The notes under the pieces were generated by a model that made no database searches, had not been told where the DNA came from, and worked only from the letters and a program-made list of their open reading frames with translations. Shown one piece after another: positions 6,790-14,644 of a stretch of 64,000 nucleotides of DNA. Source of the DNA: CAZYFH01 sp965197395 (GTDB lineage Bacteria; Acidobacteriota; Vicinamibacteria; Vicinamibacterales; UBA8438). Within the stretch, counting starts at the first letter, position 1, and every line of letters starts with the position of its first letter. The stretch is from assembly GCA_965197395.1 (NCBI GenBank), contig CBDANB010000006.1:248001-312000 (forward strand), written 5' to 3'. The position numbers and the translations under genes are program-made.

Positions 6790-9153
6790 TCATCCCGTTG
6801 TGAGCATCCCGGCGGCAATCCCGGTCACCGTCTCGCGGAACAAGAGCGGCCGCGACGTGCTCAGACGCGGGTGTGACAGGACCTCCATCTGAATCAGGTT
6901 CAGCGGGTGGATCATCGGCGCGCGGTAGTAGATGCTCTCGTGTAGCCAGCGTCTCTCGGAGAGGAGGGTGCCGTCGGGCGCGACCTGCGTGGCGAGATCG
7001 ACGGCGTCGGTCCACTCGCGCTCGAGGCGTGCGACGAGCGGCGGCGACCGGCCGCACAGGGTCTTGACGTATTCGCGCCAGATCGCCGGCTCGGTCTTGG
7101 CCAAGGTGAAGCTGAGGAGGCGCATGTAGCTGCGCAGCAGCGGGTCGCGCTCGAGCGCCCGGACGACGCGGGCGCGCGCCCGCGGGTCGGCCCGGACCTC
7201 GCGCCAGGCGGTCCCGATACCGATCCAGGCGTGGAGCAGGTACCGCGTCTGCGTCCAACAGAGCACCCACGGAATCGCCCGGAGCTGCTCGAGCCCGGCG
7301 GGCGCGGCTGCCGCCCTCCGCTCGGCGGGGCGACTCCCGATATTGAGCGTGCCGAGCCGGGTGTAGGGGGTGGCGCGACGGAGCAGCTCGATGAGCTCCG
7401 ACGAGCCCACCAGCTCGACGAAGACCCGCTGGCTGCGGGCCGCCAGATCACGCGCCGTCGCGCTCGCGGCGCTGAAGCGGGGCGGCGCCGCCTGGACGTC
7501 GGCAATCTGCTGCACCTGGCTACGGAGGATCTCGGGCGTCGCCAGTGTGCGTTCCACCATCTCGCCCTGGAGGGTCTGCTTGACCACGTCCATGGCACCG
7601 GCCGGACACGTCGCCGCCTGATCGGCGATCGACCCGCCACCGCGCCCGACGCTTCCGCCCGAGCCGTGGAAGAAGACGATGTCCTGCTCGCGTGCCGCGG
7701 CCCAGGCGGCAATCGCGCGCATCACCTCGTGGATCGCGAGCCGGCTGGCGAGCACCCCCATGCGCTTGCTCGTGTCCGAGTACCCGAGCATGACTTCCAG
7801 GCTGCCGTGCGCGCGGACCGCTGCGGCAAAGTCGGCGTCGGTGAGTGCGCGCTCCAGGATGTCCACCGCTCGGGGGAGCACGTCGGGCATCTCGAAGAGG
7901 GGCACCACCGGAATCGTCGATGCACCGAGCACATCGCGGACCAGCTCGTGGGCTTCCCATAAATCCTCGGCGCGCGTAGCCATGCTGACGACCGAGCCCC
8001 GCACGTACCAGTCGACGCTGCCCCCGCGCGCCACGTCGCGCACGAACCCCAGCATGTCGGCGATGGTGCTGTGGTGCTGGAATCGGCCGCGCTCCTCGCG
8101 CACCTCGAGCGGAACGACCAGCCCGGGAAACTGCTCGAGCAGCAGGGACAGGTCATCGAGCCTCGGATGCGGATGGCCGAGGATGCCTGTGTACTCCGCG
8201 GACAGGCGCCCCAACGCCGGGCGCAGCAACGCGATCCGGCGCCCGTCGCCGATCGTCACGATCCGCAGGTCGTCGATCCGCGCTCGCAGCTCGTCCCACG
8301 CGCGCTGGACGCCGCCATCGTGAACCAGCCGCACGTCGCGTTCGACCTCGTACAGGAGCCGACCTTCCATCATCTCGAGGAGCCGCCGGCGCGATATGTT
8401 GAGGCTCTTGTCGGTTGCCTCGGGCCCGACGCCTGGGTGGCCGTCCTTGTCACCGCCGACCCACGTCCGCAGCCGCACCCGGTGGCCTTCGCGTCGCAGG
8501 CTGAGCAGCTCCTCCAGGATCGGATCGTCGAGCAAGTTGAAGAGATGGAGCGCCTCGTCCTCGACCGTTGGCTTGTGGGCGGGATGGGTGCCAGTGAACC
8601 ACACCTGGTGCAGTAGGTGGATGAGGCGCGCCCTGTCAGGGGCGTCGCGCCGCTCCAGTCCGTCGACCAGGAGCGCCTGAATGCGGCGCACCAGCGTGAT
8701 GTTGGCCGGCGACCGCGACTCGGTCGGGTGGGCGGTCAGTACGAACACGACGTTGGCCGGCGCCGGTGGGTCGGCCCGTGCCTCCGCGGCGCGCGCGCGC
8801 TCCCGCAGCCGGTGGGTTCGGTAGGCGTTCTCGCAAGCGTTGACCAGCTCGAGATAGACCGTGTAGGCCCGGGCGAGCGCGGCCCGCTTGGCTGCGGGCA
8901 GACGCTGGATTCGCCTGCGCGCTCGCGCGAGCGCGGAAGAATGCCCCTCGCGGACCGCCACCATGTCGAGCCGCACCGCTTCGACGGTGTCGTAGAGGTC
9001 GCGGCCTTCGATGGTCGTGACCACGTCGCCGAGCGTCGCCTCGACCACCTTAACCAGGCGCTTGAGCGCCGGCGCCAATCCTTGGCTTGGCTTTCTGCGC
9101 GCGGCCCTGCGCGCTTGCGACGGGCGAGGTTTCGCACCGTTTGGCCCAGACAC
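6790..9153 (-). CDS. ppc: Phosphoenolpyruvate carboxylase, divergent form
   Basis: The 787-aa protein shows PEP carboxylase landmarks: VFVLTAHPTES with catalytic His142, WVGGDKDGHPGV, LGYSDTSKRMG, FHGSGGSVGRGGG (His496, Arg504) and LQGEMVERTLATPEI. PEP carboxylase adds bicarbonate to phosphoenolpyruvate to make oxaloacetate, refilling the TCA cycle. It is shorter than the roughly 880-aa enterobacterial enzyme and deviates at usually invariant points: the glycine-rich loop has Ser498 where FHGRGG has Arg, and the protein ends MLTTG instead of the usual RNTG. It stands alone on the minus strand, followed upstream by a 580-bp gene-free stretch. Family assignment is strong; full carboxylase activity is less certain. 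Confidence 0.85.
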   Translation of the reverse strand: MSGPNGAKPRPSQARRAARRKPSQGLAPALKRLVKVVEATLGDVVTTIEGRDLYDTVEAVRLDMVAVREGHSSALARARRRIQRLPAAKRAALARAYTVYLELVNACENAYRTHRLRERARAAEARADPPAPANVVFVLTAHPTESRSPANITLVRRIQALLVDGLERRDAPDRARLIHLLHQVWFTGTHPAHKPTVEDEALHLFNLLDDPILEELLSLRREGHRVRLRTWVGGDKDGHPGVGPEATDKSLNISRRRLLEMMEGRLLYEVERDVRLVHDGGVQRAWDELRARIDDLRIVTIGDGRRIALLRPALGRLSAEYTGILGHPHPRLDDLSLLLEQFPGLVVPLEVREERGRFQHHSTIADMLGFVRDVARGGSVDWYVRGSVVSMATRAEDLWEAHELVRDVLGASTIPVVPLFEMPDVLPRAVDILERALTDADFAAAVRAHGSLEVMLGYSDTSKRMGVLASRLAIHEVMRAIAAWAAAREQDIVFFHGSGGSVGRGGGSIADQAATCPAGAMDVVKQTLQGEMVERTLATPEILRSQVQQIADVQAAPPRFSAASATARDLAARSQRVFVELVGSSELIELLRRATPYTRLGTLNIGSRPAERRAAAAPAGLEQLRAIPWVLCWTQTRYLLHAWIGIGTAWREVRADPRARARVVRALERDPLLRSYMRLLSFTLAKTEPAIWREYVKTLCGRSPPLVARLEREWTDAVDLATQVAPDGTLLSERRWLHESIYYRAPMIHPLNLIQMEVLSHPRLSTSRPLLFRETVTGIAAGMLTTG

Positions 9154-9734
9154 TTCGACGGGCGATCATAAAGCCTATGCAAGGAGCCGCAAAGCACGGC
9201 CATGGTTGTGACGCCCGGTGAAACCACTTCTCGTACAACGCGACGCCAGGGGAGAAGAAGCACGGCCGTTCGTCAGGGGCACCCCCAAGGATCTAGCTCG
9301 GGAGCCATATCCGCCGGCGTCCAAATGAACGACCCCGTGCTGGTGAGCGTATCGCGGGTCGAAGACTCTATTGCGCCAAGGCGGCTGTCTCAGAAACCTC
9401 AGACTTTCGCCCTGTCGAATCGCGTGGGAACCGGGCGACTTTCGCCCCGGATCGAGGGTGTGTCAGAAACACCGGGTTCTGACTCAGCCGCGTGCCGTAG
9501 CTCCGAGATCCTCTTTTCGCATCCGAGATGCAGCGGTACCTGCCCCGCGGTCTTCGGACTCGTCGATTCGCCCGTGGGCGGTCTTGCCTCGCCGTTGGAC
9601 AGCGCGCACGGCTCGGCTGACGCCTCGGGAGCTCTTCAACCTCGTCGCGCGGAGAGACTCAGCTTGCGTGCATGGACACCCTCGTGAGACGTACCGCTAC
9701 ACGAGCGACATCAGGAAACTAACGCGCGGCTGGT
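9154..9734. other. Gene-free stretch of about 580 bp
   Basis: Open frames here show no family features or conserved start context. The only structure I recognise is the dispersed repeat at 9385-9482; the remainder between ppc and the secretin-domain gene appears to be plain intergenic sequence. Confidence 0.55.
9385..9482. repeat. Dispersed intergenic repeat, copy B
   Basis: It contains GTCTCAGAAACC, ACTTTCGCCCTG, a second ACTTTCGCCCC, then GGTGTGTCAGAAACACC. Read on the minus strand it gives GTTTCTGACACACC and CAGGGCGAAA, which match the right end of copy A at 5045-5155. The duplicated CTTTCGCCC module suggests a compound or rearranged copy. Confidence 0.55.
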
Positions 9735-10469
9735 TCAGCGGGTCGGCGTGAACGGATCCCCCGTCGGAGGCCGCACCGGGGCGGGCCGCCCGCGTCGTGG
9801 CGGCGGCGCGTTCTCCGGGGCGACCAGCATGCCGGGACGCGGCATGGTCTGCGGTGCCGCGACCGGTGCGTCGGCGCGACCGGCGGGGTTGGGCTGAAAG
9901 AACGGCGTGGTTGCCACGGACGGTTGCTGGAGCAGCTTCTGTAGCTGTTCTAGCTGCGCGGCTTCATCCGGCGTGACGTCCATCGTCGGGTTCCGCGGCT
10001 GCGGCGCCGGACTCTGGCCGGGCGTGCGGAAGAAGGGTGTCGTCTGAGCGGGCGGCGCGGGGAACGTCGGGGCCGTTGAGGTCGCGGTGGCCGCGCGCGG
10101 GGCGCGCCGCGTGGCAAGAACCACCACGCGGTCAAACGTCGAGGCGCCAGGGGCCCCTGCGGGGCGAGGCGCGGCCAGATAGCCGGTCGCGGAGCGCAGC
10201 AGCGTGCGCAACGCGTCGGCCTCCGCCACGTCGACCAGCTGCAGCGTGACCGGCGGCCCGGTCAGTTTGTCCGCGTCGACGAAGTGCGTGTCTCCGACCT
10301 CGGCCCAGGCGGCGAGGATGTCCCTGAGCGGCGCATCGGCCGCCGTCAGGGTCACCCGCCCACGCTCGATCGACAGCTCGATCTCGTCAGCGCGGGCGAC
10401 GGCTGGTAGCGCCAGACACAGCGCCCCGAGTGCCGCGGCGAGTCGCGCCCCGCGTGGAGGGATTGCCAC
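9735..10469 (-). CDS. Secreted protein with secretin/TonB short N-terminal-like domain
   Basis: From the GTG at 10469 the 244-aa product starts with a signal peptide (VAIPPRGARLAAALGALCLALPAVARA, cleaved before DEIELS). Residues 28-110 resemble an STN-type domain: RVTLTAADAPLRDILAAWA, then THFVDADKLTGPPVTLQLV and DALRTLLRSATGY, a pattern found at the start of secretins and TonB receptors. The rest is a Pro/Ala-rich, low-complexity tail with repeated TTPFF segments. The function is unknown; a periplasmic adaptor or assembly role is inference. The frame is open to an ATG at 10526, but that would overlap the upstream gene and place the signal peptide internally, so the GTG is preferred. Confidence 0.6.
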   Translation of the reverse strand: MAIPPRGARLAAALGALCLALPAVARADEIELSIERGRVTLTAADAPLRDILAAWAEVGDTHFVDADKLTGPPVTLQLVDVAEADALRTLLRSATGYLAAPRPAGAPGASTFDRVVVLATRRAPRAATATSTAPTFPAPPAQTTPFFRTPGQSPAPQPRNPTMDVTPDEAAQLEQLQKLLQQPSVATTPFFQPNPAGRADAPVAAPQTMPRPGMLVAPENAPPPRRGRPAPVRPPTGDPFTPTR

Positions 10470-10503
10470 GAGCCCAGTATACGTCGAAGACCGGTGGTGG
10501 CGG

Positions 10504-11478
10504 TTAGCCCGTTGGGAGCTCCGCACGAGCGTGGCTGACGACCCGATTCAGAATCTCCGTCAGGCCGATCTGCGGCGCCCATCCGGTCAGCGCGCCGATC
10601 TTGCGGAGGTCGGGCACGCGCCTCGGCATGTCTTCGAACCCCGCCTCGTACGCCTGGTCGTACGGCACCATCACGATCTCCGACTGACTGCCGGTGCTCG
10701 CTTTGACGTGCTCGGCGAGCCGGCGTATGGAGACTTCTTCGTTGTTGCCGATGTTGAACACCTGACCGACGGCACGCGGTTCGCCGGCGAGGCCGACGAG
10801 CGCGCGTACCACGTCGGAAACGTCAGCGAAGCTACGCGTCTGCGTGCCATCACCAAACACGGTCATGGGACGCCCCGCGAGTGCCTGCTGCACGAAGTTC
10901 GGAATGACCATGCCGTAGCGGCCCGTTTGGCGCGGACCCACCGTGTTAAACAGCCGCGTGATCACGACCGGTTGCCGCTGCTCCTTCCAGTAGGCAATGG
11001 CCAGGAACTCGTCGATCGCCTTGCTGCACGCGTATGCCCACCGATGCTGCTGTGGCGAGCCGAGGATCAGATCCGAGTCTTCGCTGAACGGGACGACCGT
11101 GCGTTTGCCATACACCTCCGACGTGGAAGCGATGATCACCAGCTTGCGCTTCTTGCTCGCGTGACGCAGCACGACCTCGGTTCCGTGCACGTTGGTCTCG
11201 ATGGTGCGGACGGGCGCCTCGACGATCAGCTTGACGCCGACCGCCGCCGCGAGATGAAACACGACGTCGGCGCGGTCAACGTGCTCGGCGGTCACGGGCT
11301 CGTTCGTAATCGAGTCGATCGTGTACGCGAAGCGTGCACGCGTCTTGAGGTGCTCGATATTGGCGATTGAACCGGTTGACAGGTCGTCGAGGACCGCGAC
11401 CGCATGACCGTCGTCGAGCAGCCGCTCGGCCAGATGCGATCCGATGAACCCGGCGCCGCCGGTGATGAGCACGTGCAT
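10504..11478 (-). CDS. NAD-dependent nucleotide-sugar epimerase/dehydratase
   Basis: The 324-aa extended short-chain dehydrogenase has a Rossmann start MHVLITGGAGFIGSHLAERL (GxxGxxG), FHLAAAVGVK, the catalytic Ser/Thr region IIASTSEVYGK and the active-site Tyr-x3-Lys in WAYACSKAIDE. Later motifs (TRLFNTVGPRQTGRYGMVIP and VFNIGNNEEVSI) place it with GalE- or UDP-glucuronate decarboxylase-like enzymes that modify NDP-sugars for surface polysaccharides. The sugar cannot be determined. It lies on the minus strand just downstream of the YchF-like gene, with a 12-bp gap. Confidence 0.85.
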   Translation of the reverse strand: MHVLITGGAGFIGSHLAERLLDDGHAVAVLDDLSTGSIANIEHLKTRARFAYTIDSITNEPVTAEHVDRADVVFHLAAAVGVKLIVEAPVRTIETNVHGTEVVLRHASKKRKLVIIASTSEVYGKRTVVPFSEDSDLILGSPQQHRWAYACSKAIDEFLAIAYWKEQRQPVVITRLFNTVGPRQTGRYGMVIPNFVQQALAGRPMTVFGDGTQTRSFADVSDVVRALVGLAGEPRAVGQVFNIGNNEEVSIRRLAEHVKASTGSQSEIVMVPYDQAYEAGFEDMPRRVPDLRKIGALTGWAPQIGLTEILNRVVSHARAELPTG

Positions 11479-11490
11479 GAGTACGGGTCC

Positions 11491-12582
11491 TCAGGTTGCA
11501 AACCGGACGTTGATGACGTCGCCGTCGCACACCACGTAGTCCTTACCTTCGAGCCGGACCTCGCCGTGGCGTCGGCACGCGCCGAGCGAACCCCGCGAAA
11601 TCAGGTGATCGTAGTCGACGACTTCGGCCCGAATGAACCCGCGCGTCAAATCCGTGTGAATCTCGCCGGCCGCGGCCTGCGCGACCGTCCCGGTCGGGAT
11701 CGACCAGGCGCGGCACTCGTCGTCTCCCGTCGTGAAGAAGGAGATGTAGCCGAGAAGGCCGTATGCAGCCCGGACGACGCGATCGAGGCCGGTCTCCGTC
11801 AGGCCGAGGTCAGCCATGAACGCCTGCGCATCATCGCGATCGAGCTCGGCGATCTCCAGCTCGATCTTGGCGCAGACGCTGACCGCCCGCACCTGGGCGC
11901 CTTCCAGCGCATCGCCGAGTCCGGCGTCCCGGATCACGTCGTCGAGATCGCGACCGGCGTCCGGCTCGTCGACATTGAGCACGAGCAGGAGCGGCTTGGC
12001 GGAGAGAAACTGGAACCCGCGCAGCAACTTCGCTGCGGACGCCTCGAGCTCAACGGCACGAAGCGGAGTGCCGGACGCAAGGGCCTCGACGCATATGCGG
12101 AGCACACGCAGCTCGTCGTCCGTCGCCGCCGCCACGCCCTTCTTCCGGTCGCGTTCGAGACGCTCCAGCCGACGCTCGGCAACCGCCAGGTCGGCGAGGA
12201 TCAACTCGTCCTCGATCGCGTGGGTGTCGCGCGCCGGATCGATTGACCCGGACGGGTGCGCGACGCGTTCATCGGCGAACGCCCGCACCACGTGCAGCAG
12301 CGCGTCGGCTTCTCGATAAGGTGCGACGTTGACGAGCGCCTGTCCGCCCGCAGACGGCCCGGTACGGGCGGCCATGTCGGCGAGCGTCACGGTCGCGGGT
12401 ACACGCTTACGTGGGCGAAACAGTTCGGTGAGCCGATCGAGACGGTCGTCGGGCACGTGCGCCACACCGATACTGGCCTCGCCTCGACCGGAGGTCCGCT
12501 CGGTCTCGATCGCTGACCCCGTCAGGAGCTGAAACAGCGTCGTCTTGCCCGTCGACGGGAGCCCGATGAGTCCGGCACGCAT
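11491..12582 (-). CDS. YchF-like P-loop GTPase/ATPase, divergent
   Basis: Starting at the ATG at 12582 gives 363 aa, the normal YchF length; the open frame upstream to 12747 has no similarity and would cross the mraZ promoter side. The P-loop is GLPSTGKT (residues 7-14), the base-recognition motif is NVDE, and the C-terminus is a TGS domain (HTDLTRGFIRAEVVDYDHLI ... KDYVVCDGDVINVRF). YchF/Ola1 proteins bind ATP or GTP and associate with ribosomes. The switch region that normally reads DIAGLVxGAxxGxGLG is shortened and degenerate here (DMAARTGPSAGG), so nucleotide hydrolysis may be altered. It is divergent from the dcw cluster. Confidence 0.85.
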   Translation of the reverse strand: MRAGLIGLPSTGKTTLFQLLTGSAIETERTSGRGEASIGVAHVPDDRLDRLTELFRPRKRVPATVTLADMAARTGPSAGGQALVNVAPYREADALLHVVRAFADERVAHPSGSIDPARDTHAIEDELILADLAVAERRLERLERDRKKGVAAATDDELRVLRICVEALASGTPLRAVELEASAAKLLRGFQFLSAKPLLLVLNVDEPDAGRDLDDVIRDAGLGDALEGAQVRAVSVCAKIELEIAELDRDDAQAFMADLGLTETGLDRVVRAAYGLLGYISFFTTGDDECRAWSIPTGTVAQAAAGEIHTDLTRGFIRAEVVDYDHLISRGSLGACRRHGEVRLEGKDYVVCDGDVINVRFAT

Positions 12583-12804
12583 CACGACTACTCCGCGACA
12601 CCGAATGCCCGACCATACTCCCAGGTGAATCGTCCCATCGCTCTCTGATCTTCGGGCCCGCCCCGAGGGCCGGTGCGGGCCAGCTGTCGGGGGATTATGT
12701 CGCGAATTGTTCCTGACCGGACCGGGGCGACCCCTGGCACCCAACACACAGGGAATGAAAAAGCGAATATTAGACGTAAGTCGTTGACTCGACAGATTAT
12801 GGCG

Positions 12805-12834
12805 TTGACAACCTCACTGGCCGTTGCCTACGAT
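12805..12834 (+). promoter_or_regulatory. Promoter of the dcw cluster
   Basis: A consensus TTGACA at 12805-12810 is followed after 18 bp by TACGAT at 12829-12834. Transcription would begin near 12841, inside the MraZ operator and about 30 nt before the mraZ start. Confidence 0.6.
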
Positions 12835-12838
12835 GCGG

Positions 12839-12863
12839 TGGAGTTTTATGGGATCAAGTGGAG
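12839..12863 (+). promoter_or_regulatory. MraZ operator: three 10-bp-spaced TGGRN repeats
   Basis: TGGAG (12839), TGGGA (12849) and TGGAG (12859) recur with exactly 10-bp periodicity between the -10 element and the mraZ start. MraZ of E. coli binds direct TGGGN repeats separated by 5 bp, so this is the expected autoregulatory site. The last repeat doubles as the GGAG ribosome-binding site of mraZ, which would tie binding to expression of the whole cluster. Inference from known MraZ boxes. Confidence 0.6.
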
Positions 12864-12870
12864 TCTAAAG

Positions 12871-13311
12871 GTGCTCCGGGGCAATTACTCCGCGAAGATC
12901 GATGACAAGGGCCGACTCAAGATCCCGACCGCCTTCCGGGTGCTGGTCGAGGAGAACTATGGGAGCGGCTTCTTTGTCACGAGTCTTACGGGCGATTCCG
13001 TTCGCCTATACCCGATGCCGGTGTGGATCGGGATCGAGGAGAAGCTCGCCGGCGTTCCGATGACCCATCCGGCGCGTCTCAAGTTTTTCGACCGCGTCAA
13101 CTACTTTGGACAGACTGCGGATCTCGACAAGCAGGGACGCGTGTCGATTCATCCGCTTGTGCGTGAGACGGCCGGCATGGTTGGCGAGGTCGATGTCTTC
13201 GGTCAGTACGACCACCTGGAGGTCTGGAACCACGAGCGCTTCGTAGCCAGGCTCGAGAGCGAGCCGTTCACCGACGACGACGCGCGCGCGCTCGCCGACT
13301 TCGGGATCTAA
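12871..13311 (+). CDS. mraZ: MraZ transcriptional regulator of the division cluster
   Basis: The GTG at 12871 gives 146 aa beginning VLRGNYSAKIDDKGRLKIPT, the canonical MraZ start, with GGAG 7 nt upstream. The protein carries two SpoVT/AbrB-like swapped-hairpin modules, the second with DLDKQGRVSIHPLVRE. MraZ is a DNA-binding repressor of its own dcw operon and sits at the head of that operon in most bacteria. The open frame extends upstream to 12673 without similarity and across the promoter, so the GTG is chosen. The stop overlaps the rsmH ATG (TAATG). Confidence 0.92.
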   Translation: MLRGNYSAKIDDKGRLKIPTAFRVLVEENYGSGFFVTSLTGDSVRLYPMPVWIGIEEKLAGVPMTHPARLKFFDRVNYFGQTADLDKQGRVSIHPLVRETAGMVGEVDVFGQYDHLEVWNHERFVARLESEPFTDDDARALADFGI

Positions 13312-14219
13312 TGCCGCACATGGATCAGCCACCGCCGGCGCACATACCGGTCATGTCGAACGAGGTGGTCGCGCTCCTCGATACCGCACGCGGCGGCCTG
13401 TTCGTCGACTGCACGGTCGGCGCGGGTGGTCACGCCCAGGTGCTCCTCGCCGGGGGCGCCGAGCGCGTGGTCGGTCTGGATCGCGACGCCACCGCCCTGA
13501 AGAGCGCCTCCGGAACGCTGGCGCCGTGGGCTGGTCGCGTCGACCTCGTGCACGCCGACTTCCGGCGGTTGGACGACGTCCTCGACGCGCGCGGTATCAC
13601 GACGGTCGATGGCGCGCTCGCCGATCTCGGGGTGTCCTCGCTCCAGCTCGACGTCGAGGGCCGCGGCTTCAGCTTTCGACGGGACGAGCCGCTGGACATG
13701 CGCATGGATCAGTCCGTCGGCCCAACGGCCGCAGATGTGTTGCGCGACGCGTCCGAAATGACCCTCGCCGACATCATCTACAAGTACGGCGAGGACCGTC
13801 ACGCGCGGCGCATTGCACGGGCGCTCGTCGCTGGCCGTCAGCGCGAGGCCGTAACGTCGACCGGGCAGCTCGCCGCACTGGTGCGGCGCGCGGTGCCACG
13901 ACGTGGACGCCCGCGCATCGATCCGGCGACGCGGACGTTTCAGGCCCTGCGGATCTGGGTCAACCGTGAGCTCGAGGGGCTGGACGACTTCCTCGCCACG
14001 CTCTGCCGCCGGCTGAAGGCCGGCGCACGCCTCGCGGTCCTGACGTTTCATTCGCTCGAAGATCGCATTGTGAAGCACACGCTACGCGGGATGGAACGAC
14101 ACGGCGAGTGGGCCGTGCACGTGCTCACGAAGCGACCGATGCGCCCGACCGCCGACGAGGTGGCCCGCAATCCACGAGCGCGGAGCGCCAAGCTGCGCGC
14201 CGCCGAGAGGCTCGCATGA
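13311..14219 (+). CDS. rsmH: 16S rRNA (cytosine-1402-N4)-methyltransferase RsmH
   Basis: The 302-aa SAM-dependent enzyme methylates N4 of C1402 in the ribosomal P site. Diagnostic segments are HIPVMSNEVVALL at the start, FVDCTVGAGGHAQVLL (SAM motif I), GALADLGVSSLQLDVEGRGF, RRDEPLDMRMDQ and LTFHSLEDRIVKH near the end. It follows mraZ with a 1-bp overlap and overlaps ftsL by 4 bp, the standard dcw order. Confidence 0.97.
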   Translation: MPHMDQPPPAHIPVMSNEVVALLDTARGGLFVDCTVGAGGHAQVLLAGGAERVVGLDRDATALKSASGTLAPWAGRVDLVHADFRRLDDVLDARGITTVDGALADLGVSSLQLDVEGRGFSFRRDEPLDMRMDQSVGPTAADVLRDASEMTLADIIYKYGEDRHARRIARALVAGRQREAVTSTGQLAALVRRAVPRRGRPRIDPATRTFQALRIWVNRELEGLDDFLATLCRRLKAGARLAVLTFHSLEDRIVKHTLRGMERHGEWAVHVLTKRPMRPTADEVARNPRARSAKLRAAERLA

Positions 14220-14644
14220 CCCACGAGGACTTTGAGTACGCGATCAAGAAGGACGTACGCAACAACCCGATCGTGCGCGAAGTCGATCAGGCGCGCCAGC
14301 AGGAGCTGTGGCGCTCCGCCGTCATCGGCGTAGTCCTCGTCTCCGTCCTGCTCTTCTCCGCATGGCAGCACTTTGAGCTCCTACAGCATGGCTACCGCGT
14401 CGAGCAGCTTCAACAGGAGCGTGCCAGCGAGCTCGAGATCAACCGCCACCTCAGGCTCGAGATCGAGACGCTGCGCTCCCCGACCCGCATCGAGCGCATC
14501 GCCACAGAGCAACTCGATCTCGTCGCTCCGACGAGTGACGAAGCCATCGTCATAGAACGCGTTCGCGCCGCGCCGGCTCCGGATCGATCCGTGGTCGCGG
14601 CCCGGGGGGAGCACACACGTGAGCAAGCTGGTCGACGCCAGTAG
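14216..14644 (+). CDS. ftsL: Cell division protein FtsL-like
   Basis: ATG 14216 overlaps the rsmH stop (ATGA). The 142-aa product has a short cytoplasmic N-terminus, one transmembrane helix (residues 38-55, AVIGVVLVSVLLFSAW) and a periplasmic coiled coil with leucine heptads (YRVEQLQQERASELEINRH), ending in PTRIERIATEQLDLVAP, the usual FtsL tail. FtsL bridges FtsQ/FtsB with FtsW and FtsI at the septum. Identification rests on topology, size and position between rsmH and ftsI, because FtsL is poorly conserved. About 25 bp of its end overlap the ftsI start. Confidence 0.85.
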   Translation: MTHEDFEYAIKKDVRNNPIVREVDQARQQELWRSAVIGVVLVSVLLFSAWQHFELLQHGYRVEQLQQERASELEINRHLRLEIETLRSPTRIERIATEQLDLVAPTSDEAIVIERVRAAPAPDRSVVAARGEHTREQAGRRQ

